Assembly: GCA_020061285.1 (NCBI GenBank)
Contig: JAGUYQ010000293.1
Location: forward strand, 1 to 6,857
Direction of reading: 5' to 3'
DNA from: Betaproteobacteria bacterium
GTDB lineage: Bacteria > Pseudomonadota > Gammaproteobacteria > Burkholderiales > UBA9220
Length of the DNA stretch: 6,857 nucleotides
The position numbers were made by a program, and so were the translations under genes. Below are positions 1 to 5,674 of this stretch, one piece after another (within the stretch, counting starts at the first letter, position 1; every line of letters begins with the position of its first letter). The notes under the pieces were generated by a model. The model was not told the origin of the DNA. It made no database searches and saw nothing but the letters and a program-made list of their open reading frames with translations.

Positions 1-207
1 CATGGGGTGCTGACCCGCCGTAGCGACGGCGCCTACACCGTCAGCGTGCGCGCGCCCCTGGCCAACCCCGCCGGGGCGGACGAATTGTGCCGCGCCTTCC
101 CCTCCGGCGGCGGACGCAAGGGGGCGGCAGGGATCAACCGCCTGCCGCCGGACCAGTTGGAGGCTTTTTTCGCCCGCTTCCGCGCCGCCTACCCGAATGT
201 CATTTGA
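1..207 (+). CDS. DHH-family phosphoesterase, C-terminal end (5' truncated)
   Basis: Only the last 68 codons are present; the reading frame is open from base 1 and ends at TGA 205-207. The visible part contains the sequence FPSGGGRKGAAGINRLP, the glycine-rich GGGR/GGGH-type motif that closes the DHHA1 substrate-binding domain of DHH phosphoesterases (relatives of nanoRNases, RecJ and exopolyphosphatases). It is followed by a short amphipathic helix that ends the protein. In the family this motif helps bind the nucleotide or phosphate substrate, while the metal-binding DHH residues lie in the N-terminal domain, outside this window. The exact substrate therefore cannot be inferred. The family call rests mainly on this motif and its position near the C-terminus. 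The GTG at 7 is an internal codon, not a start. Confidence 0.72.
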   Translation, partial: HGVLTRRSDGAYTVSVRAPLANPAGADELCRAFPSGGGRKGAAGINRLPPDQLEAFFARFRAAYPNVI

Positions 208-209
208 AC

Positions 210-240
210 TTGGCGGAAAACGGCGGATTGGTGGTAAATT
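210..240 (+). promoter_or_regulatory. Possible weak promoter for the FliG-C-like gene
   Basis: The 60-base gap after the phosphoesterase stop is more AT-rich than its surroundings. It holds a TTGGCG (210-215) and a TAAATT (235-240) separated by 19 bases, a poor but possible sigma-70-type pair. The match is weak in both boxes and the spacer is longer than ideal, so the downstream gene could equally be read through from upstream. Confidence 0.25.
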
Positions 241-256
241 ATCGCCATCGCTTGCC

Positions 257-261
257 GGGAG
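257..261 (+). promoter_or_regulatory. Ribosome binding site of the FliG-C-like gene
   Basis: GGGAG lies six bases before ATG 268. This fixes the start of the 161-residue protein and supports it as a real gene even though it is hypothetical. Confidence 0.7.
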
Positions 262-267
262 AATCCC

Positions 268-753
268 ATGGACGTCAAAATCGACTTCGCCCCCGAAGCC
301 GGTCTCTATCACCTGACCTTCGACCATACCCGCATCTCCCTTTCCAGGGTGGAGCTGGAGACCCTGGTTCTCCAGGCGGCCAAGCATCTGCCGGGTCTGC
401 TGCCCGGCGTCGAGGTGAAGGAAGACGAGGATGTGTACCGCATCCCCCTGCGGCGGATGCTGGACATGAGCGACCGGGAAATCCAGTTGCTGTTGCGGGA
501 AGTCCAGTCGGAGGACTTGGTCAAGACGCTCTGGTTCATGGACGATGCCGCCCTGTCCGAGCGGGTGTTCGCCAACCTCAGCCACCGCACACGGGAAGTG
601 CTCCAGGCCGACCTCAAGGATTTCACCACCATCCATGCCCGTCAGAATGAACGGGCTCAGGCCAAGAACCGTAGCGAGGCGGTGGAGGCGGTGAAACGCC
701 TTCTCGCGGCCATTCACGCCGTGGCAGAGAGCGGCCAAACAACCCTGATCTGA
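268..753 (+). CDS. Orphan FliG C-terminal-domain-like protein (161 aa)
   Basis: The protein has an N-terminal part of about 60 residues that I do not recognise, followed by a segment (about 66-150) resembling the C-terminal armadillo domain of the flagellar switch protein FliG. The resemblance includes MSDREIQLLLREVQSEDL (67-84) against the family pattern LDDRxIQxLLREVDxxDL, then FANLSHRTREVLQADL (101-116) against the pattern xxNMSxRAAExLxxDL, and a final helix with Gln and Arg residues like the end of FliG. It has no FliF- or FliM-binding domains and is half the usual FliG length of about 330 residues. Aligned from memory to E. coli FliG, the charged torque residues K264, R281, D288, D289 and R297 correspond to W89, R107, A114, D115 and H123, so only two are kept. 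No other flagellar gene is in view. It is probably a cytoplasmic protein using this fold for protein-protein contact; its function is unknown. The start is set by a good ribosome binding site. Confidence 0.7.
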   Translation: MDVKIDFAPEAGLYHLTFDHTRISLSRVELETLVLQAAKHLPGLLPGVEVKEDEDVYRIPLRRMLDMSDREIQLLLREVQSEDLVKTLWFMDDAALSERVFANLSHRTREVLQADLKDFTTIHARQNERAQAKNRSEAVEAVKRLLAAIHAVAESGQTTLI

Positions 754-755
754 GC

Positions 756-772
756 CGCTGCCGAGCGTTTTT
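756..772 (+). terminator. Possible weak intrinsic terminator
   Basis: CGCT (756-759) and AGCG (764-767) can form a 4-bp stem with a GCCG loop, followed directly by five T (768-772). The stem is short for a rho-independent terminator, so this may only attenuate transcription between the FliG-C-like gene and the acetyltransferase gene. Confidence 0.25.
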
Positions 773-812
773 CCGTTGTGCTGGCGGAATGACCCATGGG
801 TGGGTATTGCCT

Positions 813-816
813 GGAG
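813..816 (+). promoter_or_regulatory. Ribosome binding site deciding the acetyltransferase start
   Basis: GGAG lies seven bases before GTG 824. The alternative in-frame starts at TTG 776 and GTG 800 have no comparable purine-rich site at the right distance. Confidence 0.6.
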
Positions 817-823
817 CCCCAGT

Positions 824-1594
824 GTGGAAGCCGATAATTTCATATTCCAAAAGTATCTGAACAGGATAGGTTTTGCCGGTGACGCCAAGGCCGACCTTGC
901 CACGGTTACCGAGATGATGCGGCGCCAACTCTTTTCGGTGCCCTTTGAAAACCTCGACGTTCAGGCGGGGAAGGTCGTTTCCCTGGTGCCCGAAGAGATT
1001 GTCGAGAAGATCGTTGGCCGAGGCCGCGGCGGATATTGCTATGAGGTCAACGGCATCTTTGCCATGGGGCTTCAGGCGCTCGGCATCCCATACCGGTTCG
1101 TGGCCGCTCGGCCCATGTTTTATCCCGTCAGGCGCCCCAAGACGCACATGGCCATTGTGCTGAAATTAGACGGCGAGGACTGGCTGTGCGATCTCGGTTT
1201 CGGCAGTTACGGCATCCGGGCGCCCATGGGGCTGAACTCGCTTGACGTCGAGGTCAAACAGGACTTCGACACGTTCATGCTGAGCCGGGCGGGTGAGCGC
1301 GAGTACCTGTTGCAGGCACTGGTGGAGGGGGAGTGGACCAAGCAGTACGCCTTCGATCTCTCCCCCCAGGAGTGGATCGATTTCATGCCGGCGAACTATC
1401 TCAATTCCACCCATCCGGAGGCGATATTCGTGCAGAAGTTGTTGGTCGTGCTGCACCACGAGGAGGGGAGGAGCATTCTTCTCGGCGACACGCTGAAGAC
1501 CGTGCGCCGGGGAAAGGTCGAAAAACACTTTCTGAAGCCGGGGGACCGGGACGAGGTCCTCCGCCGCAACTTCAATCTTGCCTTTGGAGCGTGA
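824..1594 (+). CDS. nat: Arylamine N-acetyltransferase (NAT family)
   Basis: NAT enzymes move an acetyl (or other acyl) group from a CoA thioester to arylamines, arylhydrazines or related amines through an acyl-cysteine intermediate; they are cytoplasmic. With the GTG 824 start the protein has 256 residues. It shows the conserved PFENLD (40-45), the active-site motif RGGYCYE (68-74) with nucleophile Cys72, the catalytic His108 in THMAIVL, and Asp123 in CDLGFG. This Cys-His-Asp spacing is close to that of well-studied bacterial NATs (about 69, 107 and 122), which supports GTG 824 over TTG 776; the latter would add 16 residues of unrelated sequence. The family length is about 255-285, so the protein looks complete. 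The physiological substrate cannot be told: some bacterial NATs serve xenobiotic detoxification, others amide formation in natural-product synthesis, and no biosynthetic genes are adjacent. It lies 70 bases after the FliG-C-like gene and converges on the cyclophilin gene. Confidence 0.93.
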   Translation: MEADNFIFQKYLNRIGFAGDAKADLATVTEMMRRQLFSVPFENLDVQAGKVVSLVPEEIVEKIVGRGRGGYCYEVNGIFAMGLQALGIPYRFVAARPMFYPVRRPKTHMAIVLKLDGEDWLCDLGFGSYGIRAPMGLNSLDVEVKQDFDTFMLSRAGEREYLLQALVEGEWTKQYAFDLSPQEWIDFMPANYLNSTHPEAIFVQKLLVVLHHEEGRSILLGDTLKTVRRGKVEKHFLKPGDRDEVLRRNFNLAFGA

Positions 1595-1615
1595 GGCCGC
1601 ACGGCCTTACGCTCC
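1586..1615. terminator. Hairpin at the convergent gene junction
   Basis: GGAGCGTGAGGCC (1586-1598) pairs with GGCCTTACGCTCC (1603-1615) around a GCAC loop, giving 13 pairs of which one is a G-T wobble on the + strand. It lies between the convergent acetyltransferase and cyclophilin genes and includes the acetyltransferase stop codon TGA (1592-1594) in its stem. No T-run follows on either strand, so it is not a textbook intrinsic terminator. It could act as a bidirectional pause or 3'-end stabilising structure. Confidence 0.55.
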
Positions 1616-1635
1616 ACTGCCGCCTTGGCGCGGTT

Positions 1636-2211
1636 TCACTTCCTGGCCGGCAGCAGCTTCACTTCCTTGATCACCACCGGCTCCAGGGGCACGTCCTTGG
1701 GGAAGGGCCCGGCGCTGCCGGTGCGCATCTGGGCGATCTTCTTCACCACGTCCTGTCCCTTCACCACCTTGCCGAACACGCAGTAGCCCCAACCGTCGAA
1801 GGTGGGGGCGGTATGGTCGAGGAAGCCGTTGTCCGCCACGTTGATGAAGAACTGGGCGCTGGCGGAATGGGGGTCCGGCTTGCGGGCCATGGCGACGGTG
1901 TACATCGCGTTCTTCAGGCCATTGTCGGCCTCGTTATGGATCGGCGCCCGGGTGGGTTTCTGGTTGAGGCGGGTATCGAAGCCGCCCCCCTGGATCATGA
2001 AGCCGTCGATTACCCGGTGGAACACGGTGCCGTTGTAGAAGCCGCTGTTGGCGTACTCGAGGAAGTTCTCCACCGTCTTCGGCGCCTTGTCCGAATAGAG
2101 CTCGATCACCATGTCCCCCTGGTTGGTTTTCAGTTCCACCTGGGGGTTGGCGGCGTGGGCGGCGAAAGTCAGCAGCAGGCCGGCGAGGGCGAGCAGAAGG
2201 CGGGTCAGCAT
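1636..2211 (-). CDS. ppiA: Secreted cyclophilin-type peptidyl-prolyl cis-trans isomerase
   Basis: Cyclophilins speed the cis-trans isomerisation of Xaa-Pro bonds during protein folding. Residues 1-20 form a signal peptide ([20 protein letters not shown]) with an Ala-x-Ala type cleavage site, so the mature protein of about 171 residues should act in the periplasm, like E. coli PpiA. The catalytic stretch [13 protein letters not shown] (64-76) carries Arg66, Phe71, Met72 and Gln74, and AQFFINV (119-125) carries the other substrate-binding residues. The tryptophan important for cyclosporin binding in eukaryotic cyclophilins appears to be Phe (NGFLDH, 128-133), as in bacterial forms that bind the drug poorly. 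I start at ATG 2211 rather than an upstream in-frame start at 2271, because the signal peptide then begins the protein and GGAG lies eight bases before it. It is the last gene of the - strand series, 34 bases after the methyltransferase gene. Confidence 0.93.
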   Translation of the reverse strand: MLTRLLLALAGLLLTFAAHAANPQVELKTNQGDMVIELYSDKAPKTVENFLEYANSGFYNGTVFHRVIDGFMIQGGGFDTRLNQKPTRAPIHNEADNGLKNAMYTVAMARKPDPHSASAQFFINVADNGFLDHTAPTFDGWGYCVFGKVVKGQDVVKKIAQMRTGSAGPFPKDVPLEPVVIKEVKLLPARK

Positions 2212-2245
2212 GGGGCGATCTCCGTAAGGGGTGATGCTCCGCATT

Positions 2246-2917
2246 CTACCGCGAAGACAGTTCGGCCACACAGCGCCACAGACTTTGGCCGCTTCCCTGG
2301 TACTTGCGCTCGAAGGGGGTGATGGGTGTCCCCGGCGCCCAGGGCTCGACGGCGGAGGGGATGCCCGCTATCCCCAGGGCCAGGACGAATTCCTCGATGT
2401 AGACCTGCCAGTTGCTGCGCACTTCCAGCCGCCCGCCCAGGGCCAAAAGGGCGGCGAATACCGGAGCGGCATGCCAGCGCCGCATCAGGTGGCGGGGCTT
2501 GGGCCAGGGGTTGGGGTAGAGCAGATAATGGTGGGAGAGCCGCCAGCCCGCCTCCAGGACGAGGCGCCAGAAGTCGTTGAGGTCCGCCCGCACCAGCAGA
2601 TAGTCCGCCCCTTCCGTGCGGTAGGCCCGGTCGTGCTTGTCCAGGCGGTGGAGGGATTGGTCGATGCCCACCACCAGGGCTTCCGGGTGTCGCCTGGCAA
2701 TCCGGGCGGTGCTTTCCCCCACGCCGCAGCAGGAGTCGAAAATCAGGGGCTTGCCGGAGCTCTCCATCAGGGGGCGAATTTCCTCGAAGGCTGCCAGGGT
2801 ATGGGCGGCGTAGGGCTTGCGGAAGGGTTCGGCCAAATGGCGCGCCACCACCTCGGCCAGTTTGTCGTGGGGACCGGTCTGGGGGCTCTCGACGGCGCGG
2901 GGAGCGGAAGCGGTCAT
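2246..2917 (-). CDS. TrmB-family SAM-dependent methyltransferase (possible tRNA m7G enzyme)
   Basis: The 223-residue protein has a Rossmann-type methyltransferase core: motif [12 protein letters not shown] (60-70) for SAM, the acidic GIDQS (84-88), and ADLND (111-115). The [15 protein letters not shown] segment (134-148) and the C-terminal [11 protein letters not shown] (200-210) match the signatures of TrmB, which makes N7-methylguanosine at tRNA position 46. Two positions that are Asp in canonical TrmB (the PDPW motif and the TDW motif) are Asn here, N136 and N169, and motif I differs from the usual GxGxG form. It may thus be a paralogue with a changed substrate rather than the housekeeping enzyme, so I give no symbol. 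Its ATG overlaps the TGA of the binding-protein gene by four bases (ATGA), and AAGG lies just upstream, so its translation is probably coupled to the transporter. Known TrmB acts alone or as a dimer in the cytoplasm. Confidence 0.8.
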   Translation of the reverse strand: MTASAPRAVESPQTGPHDKLAEVVARHLAEPFRKPYAAHTLAAFEEIRPLMESSGKPLIFDSCCGVGESTARIARRHPEALVVGIDQSLHRLDKHDRAYRTEGADYLLVRADLNDFWRLVLEAGWRLSHHYLLYPNPWPKPRHLMRRWHAAPVFAALLALGGRLEVRSNWQVYIEEFVLALGIAGIPSAVEPWAPGTPITPFERKYQGSGQSLWRCVAELSSR

Positions 2918-3978
2918 TTCACCTTGATCTCCGTCCACAGGCGGGACAGCAGGCGCCGGCTGCGGGCGTCGAAGTCCCTCAGCATGACCAGACCCCGGGT
3001 GTCCTTGGGGAAAATCGCCGGGTTGTCGGCGATATCGGCGCGGATGTAGGGCAGGGCGGCGGCGTTGGGGTTGCCGGCGCCGATCAGGTTGGACACGTCG
3101 GCGGCGTTGCGGCCTTCCAGCATGAAGTCGATGAACTTGTGGGCCAAGTCCGGGCGGCGGCCGGAGCGGTGGAGGACAAAATTGTCCACCGCCAGCACCG
3201 CCCCCTCCTTCGGCGTGGTGAAGCCGATGGCGAAGGGGCGGCGGGCGGCCAGGGCGTCCTGCTGGGCCCGGTACATGTCGTTGGAGTAGCCGTGGGCCAC
3301 CCAGATGTTGCCGATGGCCAGGTCCTTGATGTAGGTGCTGTTGGAGAAGGTGGCCCAGTAGGGCTTGGCCCGCAGGATGAGGTTTTTCGCCTGTTCCCAT
3401 TCGGCCGGGTCTTTGTCCTGGGGGGAATGGCCCAGGTAGAGCATGGCCGCCCCCATCAGCTCCCGCTGGCTGTTGAGGACCGTCACTTTTCCCTTCAGCT
3501 TTTCCAGGTATTTCGGCTCGAAAATCAGGGCCCAGGTGTCGGTGGGCAGGCCCCGCTCCTTCAGCCGCGTCGCATTGTAGCCCAGCAGGGTCACGGTGTA
3601 GGCGTAGGGGACGGAGTAGCGGTTGCCGGGGTCGTACCAGGTGTCGAGATAGGCCGGGTTGATGTTCTTCAGGTGGGGCAGTTGCGCCTTGTCCAGCGGG
3701 CGCAGGGCGCCGCGGCGGACCAGGGATTCCACTGCGTTGCCGGTGGGCACCAGGATGTCGTAGCCGCTGGCCCCCGCCTCCAGCTTGGCTAGCATCTCCT
3801 CGTTGTCGGAGTAGTAATCCTGCTTCAGGGTGCAGCGGCAGCTTTCCTCGAAGCGGCGGGCGGTCTCGTCGGAGATGTAGTTGTTCCAGTTGTAGAGGTA
3901 GAGCACGTCCTCGGCTCGGGCGACAGCGGCGCCGAGGGCCAGGAGGAGGGCGAGGGCGGTCGCGCGGCAGCGTTTCAT
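2914..3978 (-). CDS. potD: Polyamine-type ABC transporter periplasmic binding protein (PotD/PotF family)
   Basis: This 354-residue protein is the extracytoplasmic ligand receptor of the importer encoded just upstream. Residues 1-22 are a signal peptide ending AVARA before EDVLYLYNW. Family features include YNWNNYISDET (29-39), GYDILVP (72-78), the SVPYAYTVTLLGYN segment (122-135), PKEGAVLAVDN (256-266) and the C-terminal GNPNAAA (302-308). The length is normal for PotD/PotF (about 350-370). Compared from memory with E. coli PotD, the pocket keeps Trp31, Tyr34, Glu173 and Asp265, but the positions of Trp229, Trp255, Tyr293 and Asp168 appear to be Tyr231, Ala263, Ala301 and Ser170. The ligand may therefore not be spermidine or putrescine. 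A Cys-Arg-Cys (47-49) near the N-terminus is unusual for the family as I know it. ATG 3978 overlaps the potC stop by four bases (ATGA) and is preceded by AAGGGGG. Confidence 0.87.
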   Translation of the reverse strand: MKRCRATALALLLALGAAVARAEDVLYLYNWNNYISDETARRFEESCRCTLKQDYYSDNEEMLAKLEAGASGYDILVPTGNAVESLVRRGALRPLDKAQLPHLKNINPAYLDTWYDPGNRYSVPYAYTVTLLGYNATRLKERGLPTDTWALIFEPKYLEKLKGKVTVLNSQRELMGAAMLYLGHSPQDKDPAEWEQAKNLILRAKPYWATFSNSTYIKDLAIGNIWVAHGYSNDMYRAQQDALAARRPFAIGFTTPKEGAVLAVDNFVLHRSGRRPDLAHKFIDFMLEGRNAADVSNLIGAGNPNAAALPYIRADIADNPAIFPKDTRGLVMLRDFDARSRRLLSRLWTEIKVK

Positions 3979-4751
3979 TTTTCCCCCTTCAGCACTTCGG
4001 GGGCGACGCGGGAGGCCAGGGCGATCAGGGTCAGGGTCAGGGCCATCAGCAGGGTGGAGACCGCGTTCACCTCCGGCGTCACCGCCACCTTGATCATGGA
4101 ATAGATTTGCAGGGGGAGAGTGGAGACCCCCACCCCGGCGGTGAAGAAGGTGATGACGAAGTCGTCGATGGACAGGGTGAAGGACATCAGGAAGCCCGCC
4201 ACCACGCCGGGGAGAATCAGGGGCAGGGTGACGCGGCGGAAGGTTTCCCATGGGCTGGCGCCCAAGTCACGGGCGGCCTCGAAAATGCTCTCGTCCATGC
4301 CCGCCAGGCGGGCGCGGATGATGAGGGCGACGAAGCCGATGCTGAAGGTGATGTGGGCGATGACGATGGAGACGAAGCCCAGGGTCAGGTCCAGCACTTG
4401 GCGGAAGAACAGCAGCAGGGATACCCCGAGGAGGATTTCCGGCATGGCCACCGGGGTGATGGCGAGGAAGGGCAGGAGGCGCGGGCGGTAGCGGTGCATG
4501 GCGAGGCCCGCCATGGTGCCGAGGAGGGTGGCGAGGGTGGAGGAAATCACCGCGATCAGGAGGGAGTTGCCCGCCGCGTGGAGCATATCCGGGTTGTGCA
4601 GCAGCTTGCCGTACCAGCGGGGGGTGAATCCCACCCAGGCGGCATTGAGGGCGGAATCGTTGAAGGAGAACAGCACCACCACCGCCAGGGGGACGTAGAG
4701 GAAAGCGTACACCCCGAGGGAGGCGGCCCACAGCCAGAAGCGGGCGGGCAT
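3975..4751 (-). CDS. potC: Polyamine-type ABC transporter permease, PotC/PotI type
   Basis: The 258-residue inner-membrane protein is one of the two channel-forming subunits of the importer. About six hydrophobic segments are visible, near 11-30, 63-83, 94-117, 123-147, 178-198 and 230-248. The cytoplasmic EAA loop that docks on the ATPase begins EAARDLGASPW at 158 and ends with the invariant Gly at 182. Length and topology match PotC (about 264 residues), and the SIDDFVITFF stretch (194-203) is typical of this subunit type. Its ATG at 4751 shares one base with the TGA of the upstream permease gene (TGATG), and a run of G after AAG four bases before the start gives a strong ribosome binding site. 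The end overlaps the binding-protein start by four bases. Both permeases belong to the same superfamily as other MetI-type ABC permeases. Confidence 0.92.
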   Translation of the reverse strand: MPARFWLWAASLGVYAFLYVPLAVVVLFSFNDSALNAAWVGFTPRWYGKLLHNPDMLHAAGNSLLIAVISSTLATLLGTMAGLAMHRYRPRLLPFLAITPVAMPEILLGVSLLLFFRQVLDLTLGFVSIVIAHITFSIGFVALIIRARLAGMDESIFEAARDLGASPWETFRRVTLPLILPGVVAGFLMSFTLSIDDFVITFFTAGVGVSTLPLQIYSMIKVAVTPEVNAVSTLLMALTLTLIALASRVAPEVLKGEK

Positions 4752-5674
4752 CAGGCCCCCCTTCCCTTGCCCCGCCCCGCCCAGGCCGACAGCCCGGCCA
4801 GGGCCAGCACCGCCAGGGTGAGGAGGATGGACAGGGTGGCGCCCAGGGGCCAGTCCCGGTTGTCCAGGAATTGCTCCTTGATCAGGTTGCCGATCAGGAT
4901 GTCGCCGGTGCCGCCCAGCAGCTCGGGAATGGCGAACATGCCCAGGACGGGGATGAACACCAGGGCGGAGCCGGAAAAGACGCCCGGCAGGGACAGGGGA
5001 AAAGTGATGCGCCAGAAGCGGGTCCAGCCGTTGGCTCCCAGGTCCTGGGCCGCCTCCAGCAGGGCGGGGTCGTGCTTCTCCAGGTTGGTGTAGAGGGGCA
5101 GCACCATGAAGGGCAGGTGGACGTAGACCATGCCCGCGATCACGGCGAAGGAGGTGTAGAGCAGGTTGAAGGGGCCGAGGATGATGATCCAGGCGTAGAT
5201 CCGGATGAGGAAGTTACTGGCGAAGGGCAGGATCACCAGCAGCACCAGCAGGTCGCGGCGTTTCTTCGGGCTGCGGGCGATGAGCCAGGCCAGGGGATAG
5301 GCCATGACGATGCAGATCAGGGTGGTGAGGCCCGCCACGGCGAAGGACTTGAGGAAGATTTCCGTGTAGGTGAAATCGCCGAAGAAAAAGCGGTAGGTCT
5401 CCAGGGTCAGGCCGCTGTCCTTGCCGGGCAGGCCCTGGAGCGGAAAGAGGGGAGCCAAGCCGCCGAACTCGCCGGGATAGCGGAAGGAGGCGGCCACCAC
5501 GATCAAAAAAGGCAGGAAAAAGAAGGCTGTCAGAAAGACAAAGGGCGGGGTGGTGATGGCCCACTTGATGGGGTCTCGGCGTCGGCGGCGTACCCTCTTC
5601 CCCAACCCCTCCCCCGCTTGCGGGGGAGGGGAGTCTTCCGATGCGGGCGAAGGGATTTCCCCGGTGTCAGTCAT
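4751..5674 (-). CDS. potB: Polyamine-type ABC transporter permease, PotB/PotH type
   Basis: With the ATG 5674 start the protein has 307 residues. Hydrophobic segments lie near 38-62, 107-132, 141-160, 162-185, 233-252 and 280-298. The EAA loop starts EAAQDLGANGW at 207 and ends at Gly231; the segment ILPFASNFLIRIYAWIIIL (148-166) is characteristic of PotB/PotH. It is longer than PotB (about 275) because of a hydrophilic N-terminal tail of some 37 residues, part of which (SPPPQAGEGLGKR, 15-27) is encoded by a palindromic repeat at 5593-5631. Five arginines at 29-33 then precede the first membrane segment, which fits the positive-inside rule. An alternative ATG at 5692 would add six residues; neither start has a clear ribosome binding site, so the start is uncertain. 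From ATG 5674 the gene overlaps the end of potA by eight bases, and reinitiation after potA translation is plausible. Confidence 0.9.
   Translation of the reverse strand: MTDTGEIPSPASEDSPPPQAGEGLGKRVRRRRRDPIKWAITTPPFVFLTAFFFLPFLIVVAASFRYPGEFGGLAPLFPLQGLPGKDSGLTLETYRFFFGDFTYTEIFLKSFAVAGLTTLICIVMAYPLAWLIARSPKKRRDLLVLLVILPFASNFLIRIYAWIIILGPFNLLYTSFAVIAGMVYVHLPFMVLPLYTNLEKHDPALLEAAQDLGANGWTRFWRITFPLSLPGVFSGSALVFIPVLGMFAIPELLGGTGDILIGNLIKEQFLDNRDWPLGATLSILLTLAVLALAGLSAWAGRGKGRGA
5593..5631. repeat. GC-rich palindromic repeat inside potB, with a G-quadruplex motif
   Basis: CCCCTCCCCCGC (5606-5617) and GCGGGGGAGGGG (5620-5631) form a perfect 12-bp inverted repeat around TT. It is followed on the left by CCCC (5600-5603) and CCC (5593-5595). 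The whole resembles the REP-like dispersed repeats of many proteobacteria, of the CCCTCTCCCGC-TTGC-GGGAGAGGG kind, and it is read in frame as SPPPQAGEGLGKR. On the - strand four G-runs with spacers of 1, 2 and 4 bases (5615 down to 5593) also fit the G-quadruplex pattern. Its repeated nature cannot be confirmed from one copy in this window. Confidence 0.6.

Noticed and set aside
87..650. A 187-residue + strand frame overlapping the phosphoesterase and FliG-C-like genes
   Set aside because: It is Pro/Arg/Gly-rich and crosses a clear gene boundary that has its own ribosome binding site. It is a frame-shifted shadow.
1333..2322. A 329-residue + strand frame running from within the acetyltransferase gene across the cyclophilin gene
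   Set aside because: It overlaps two well-supported genes in a different frame and on the opposite strand, and is rich in His and Gly with no family match.
2231..3049. A 272-residue + strand frame opposite the methyltransferase and binding-protein genes
   Set aside because: The composition is Gly/Gln/Val-rich without a recognisable domain, and the opposite strand has strong family motifs with good starts.
4025..4042. Three tandem TCAGGG units
   Set aside because: They lie inside potC and encode a Leu-Thr-Leu-Thr stretch of a membrane segment. The array is too short to be considered a functional repeat.
4107..5093. A 328-residue open frame on the + strand opposite the permease genes
   Set aside because: It is low in complexity and dominated by Gly, Glu, Asp, Gln and His, as expected for the antisense of GC-rich membrane-protein genes. 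The - strand frames have clear permease motifs.
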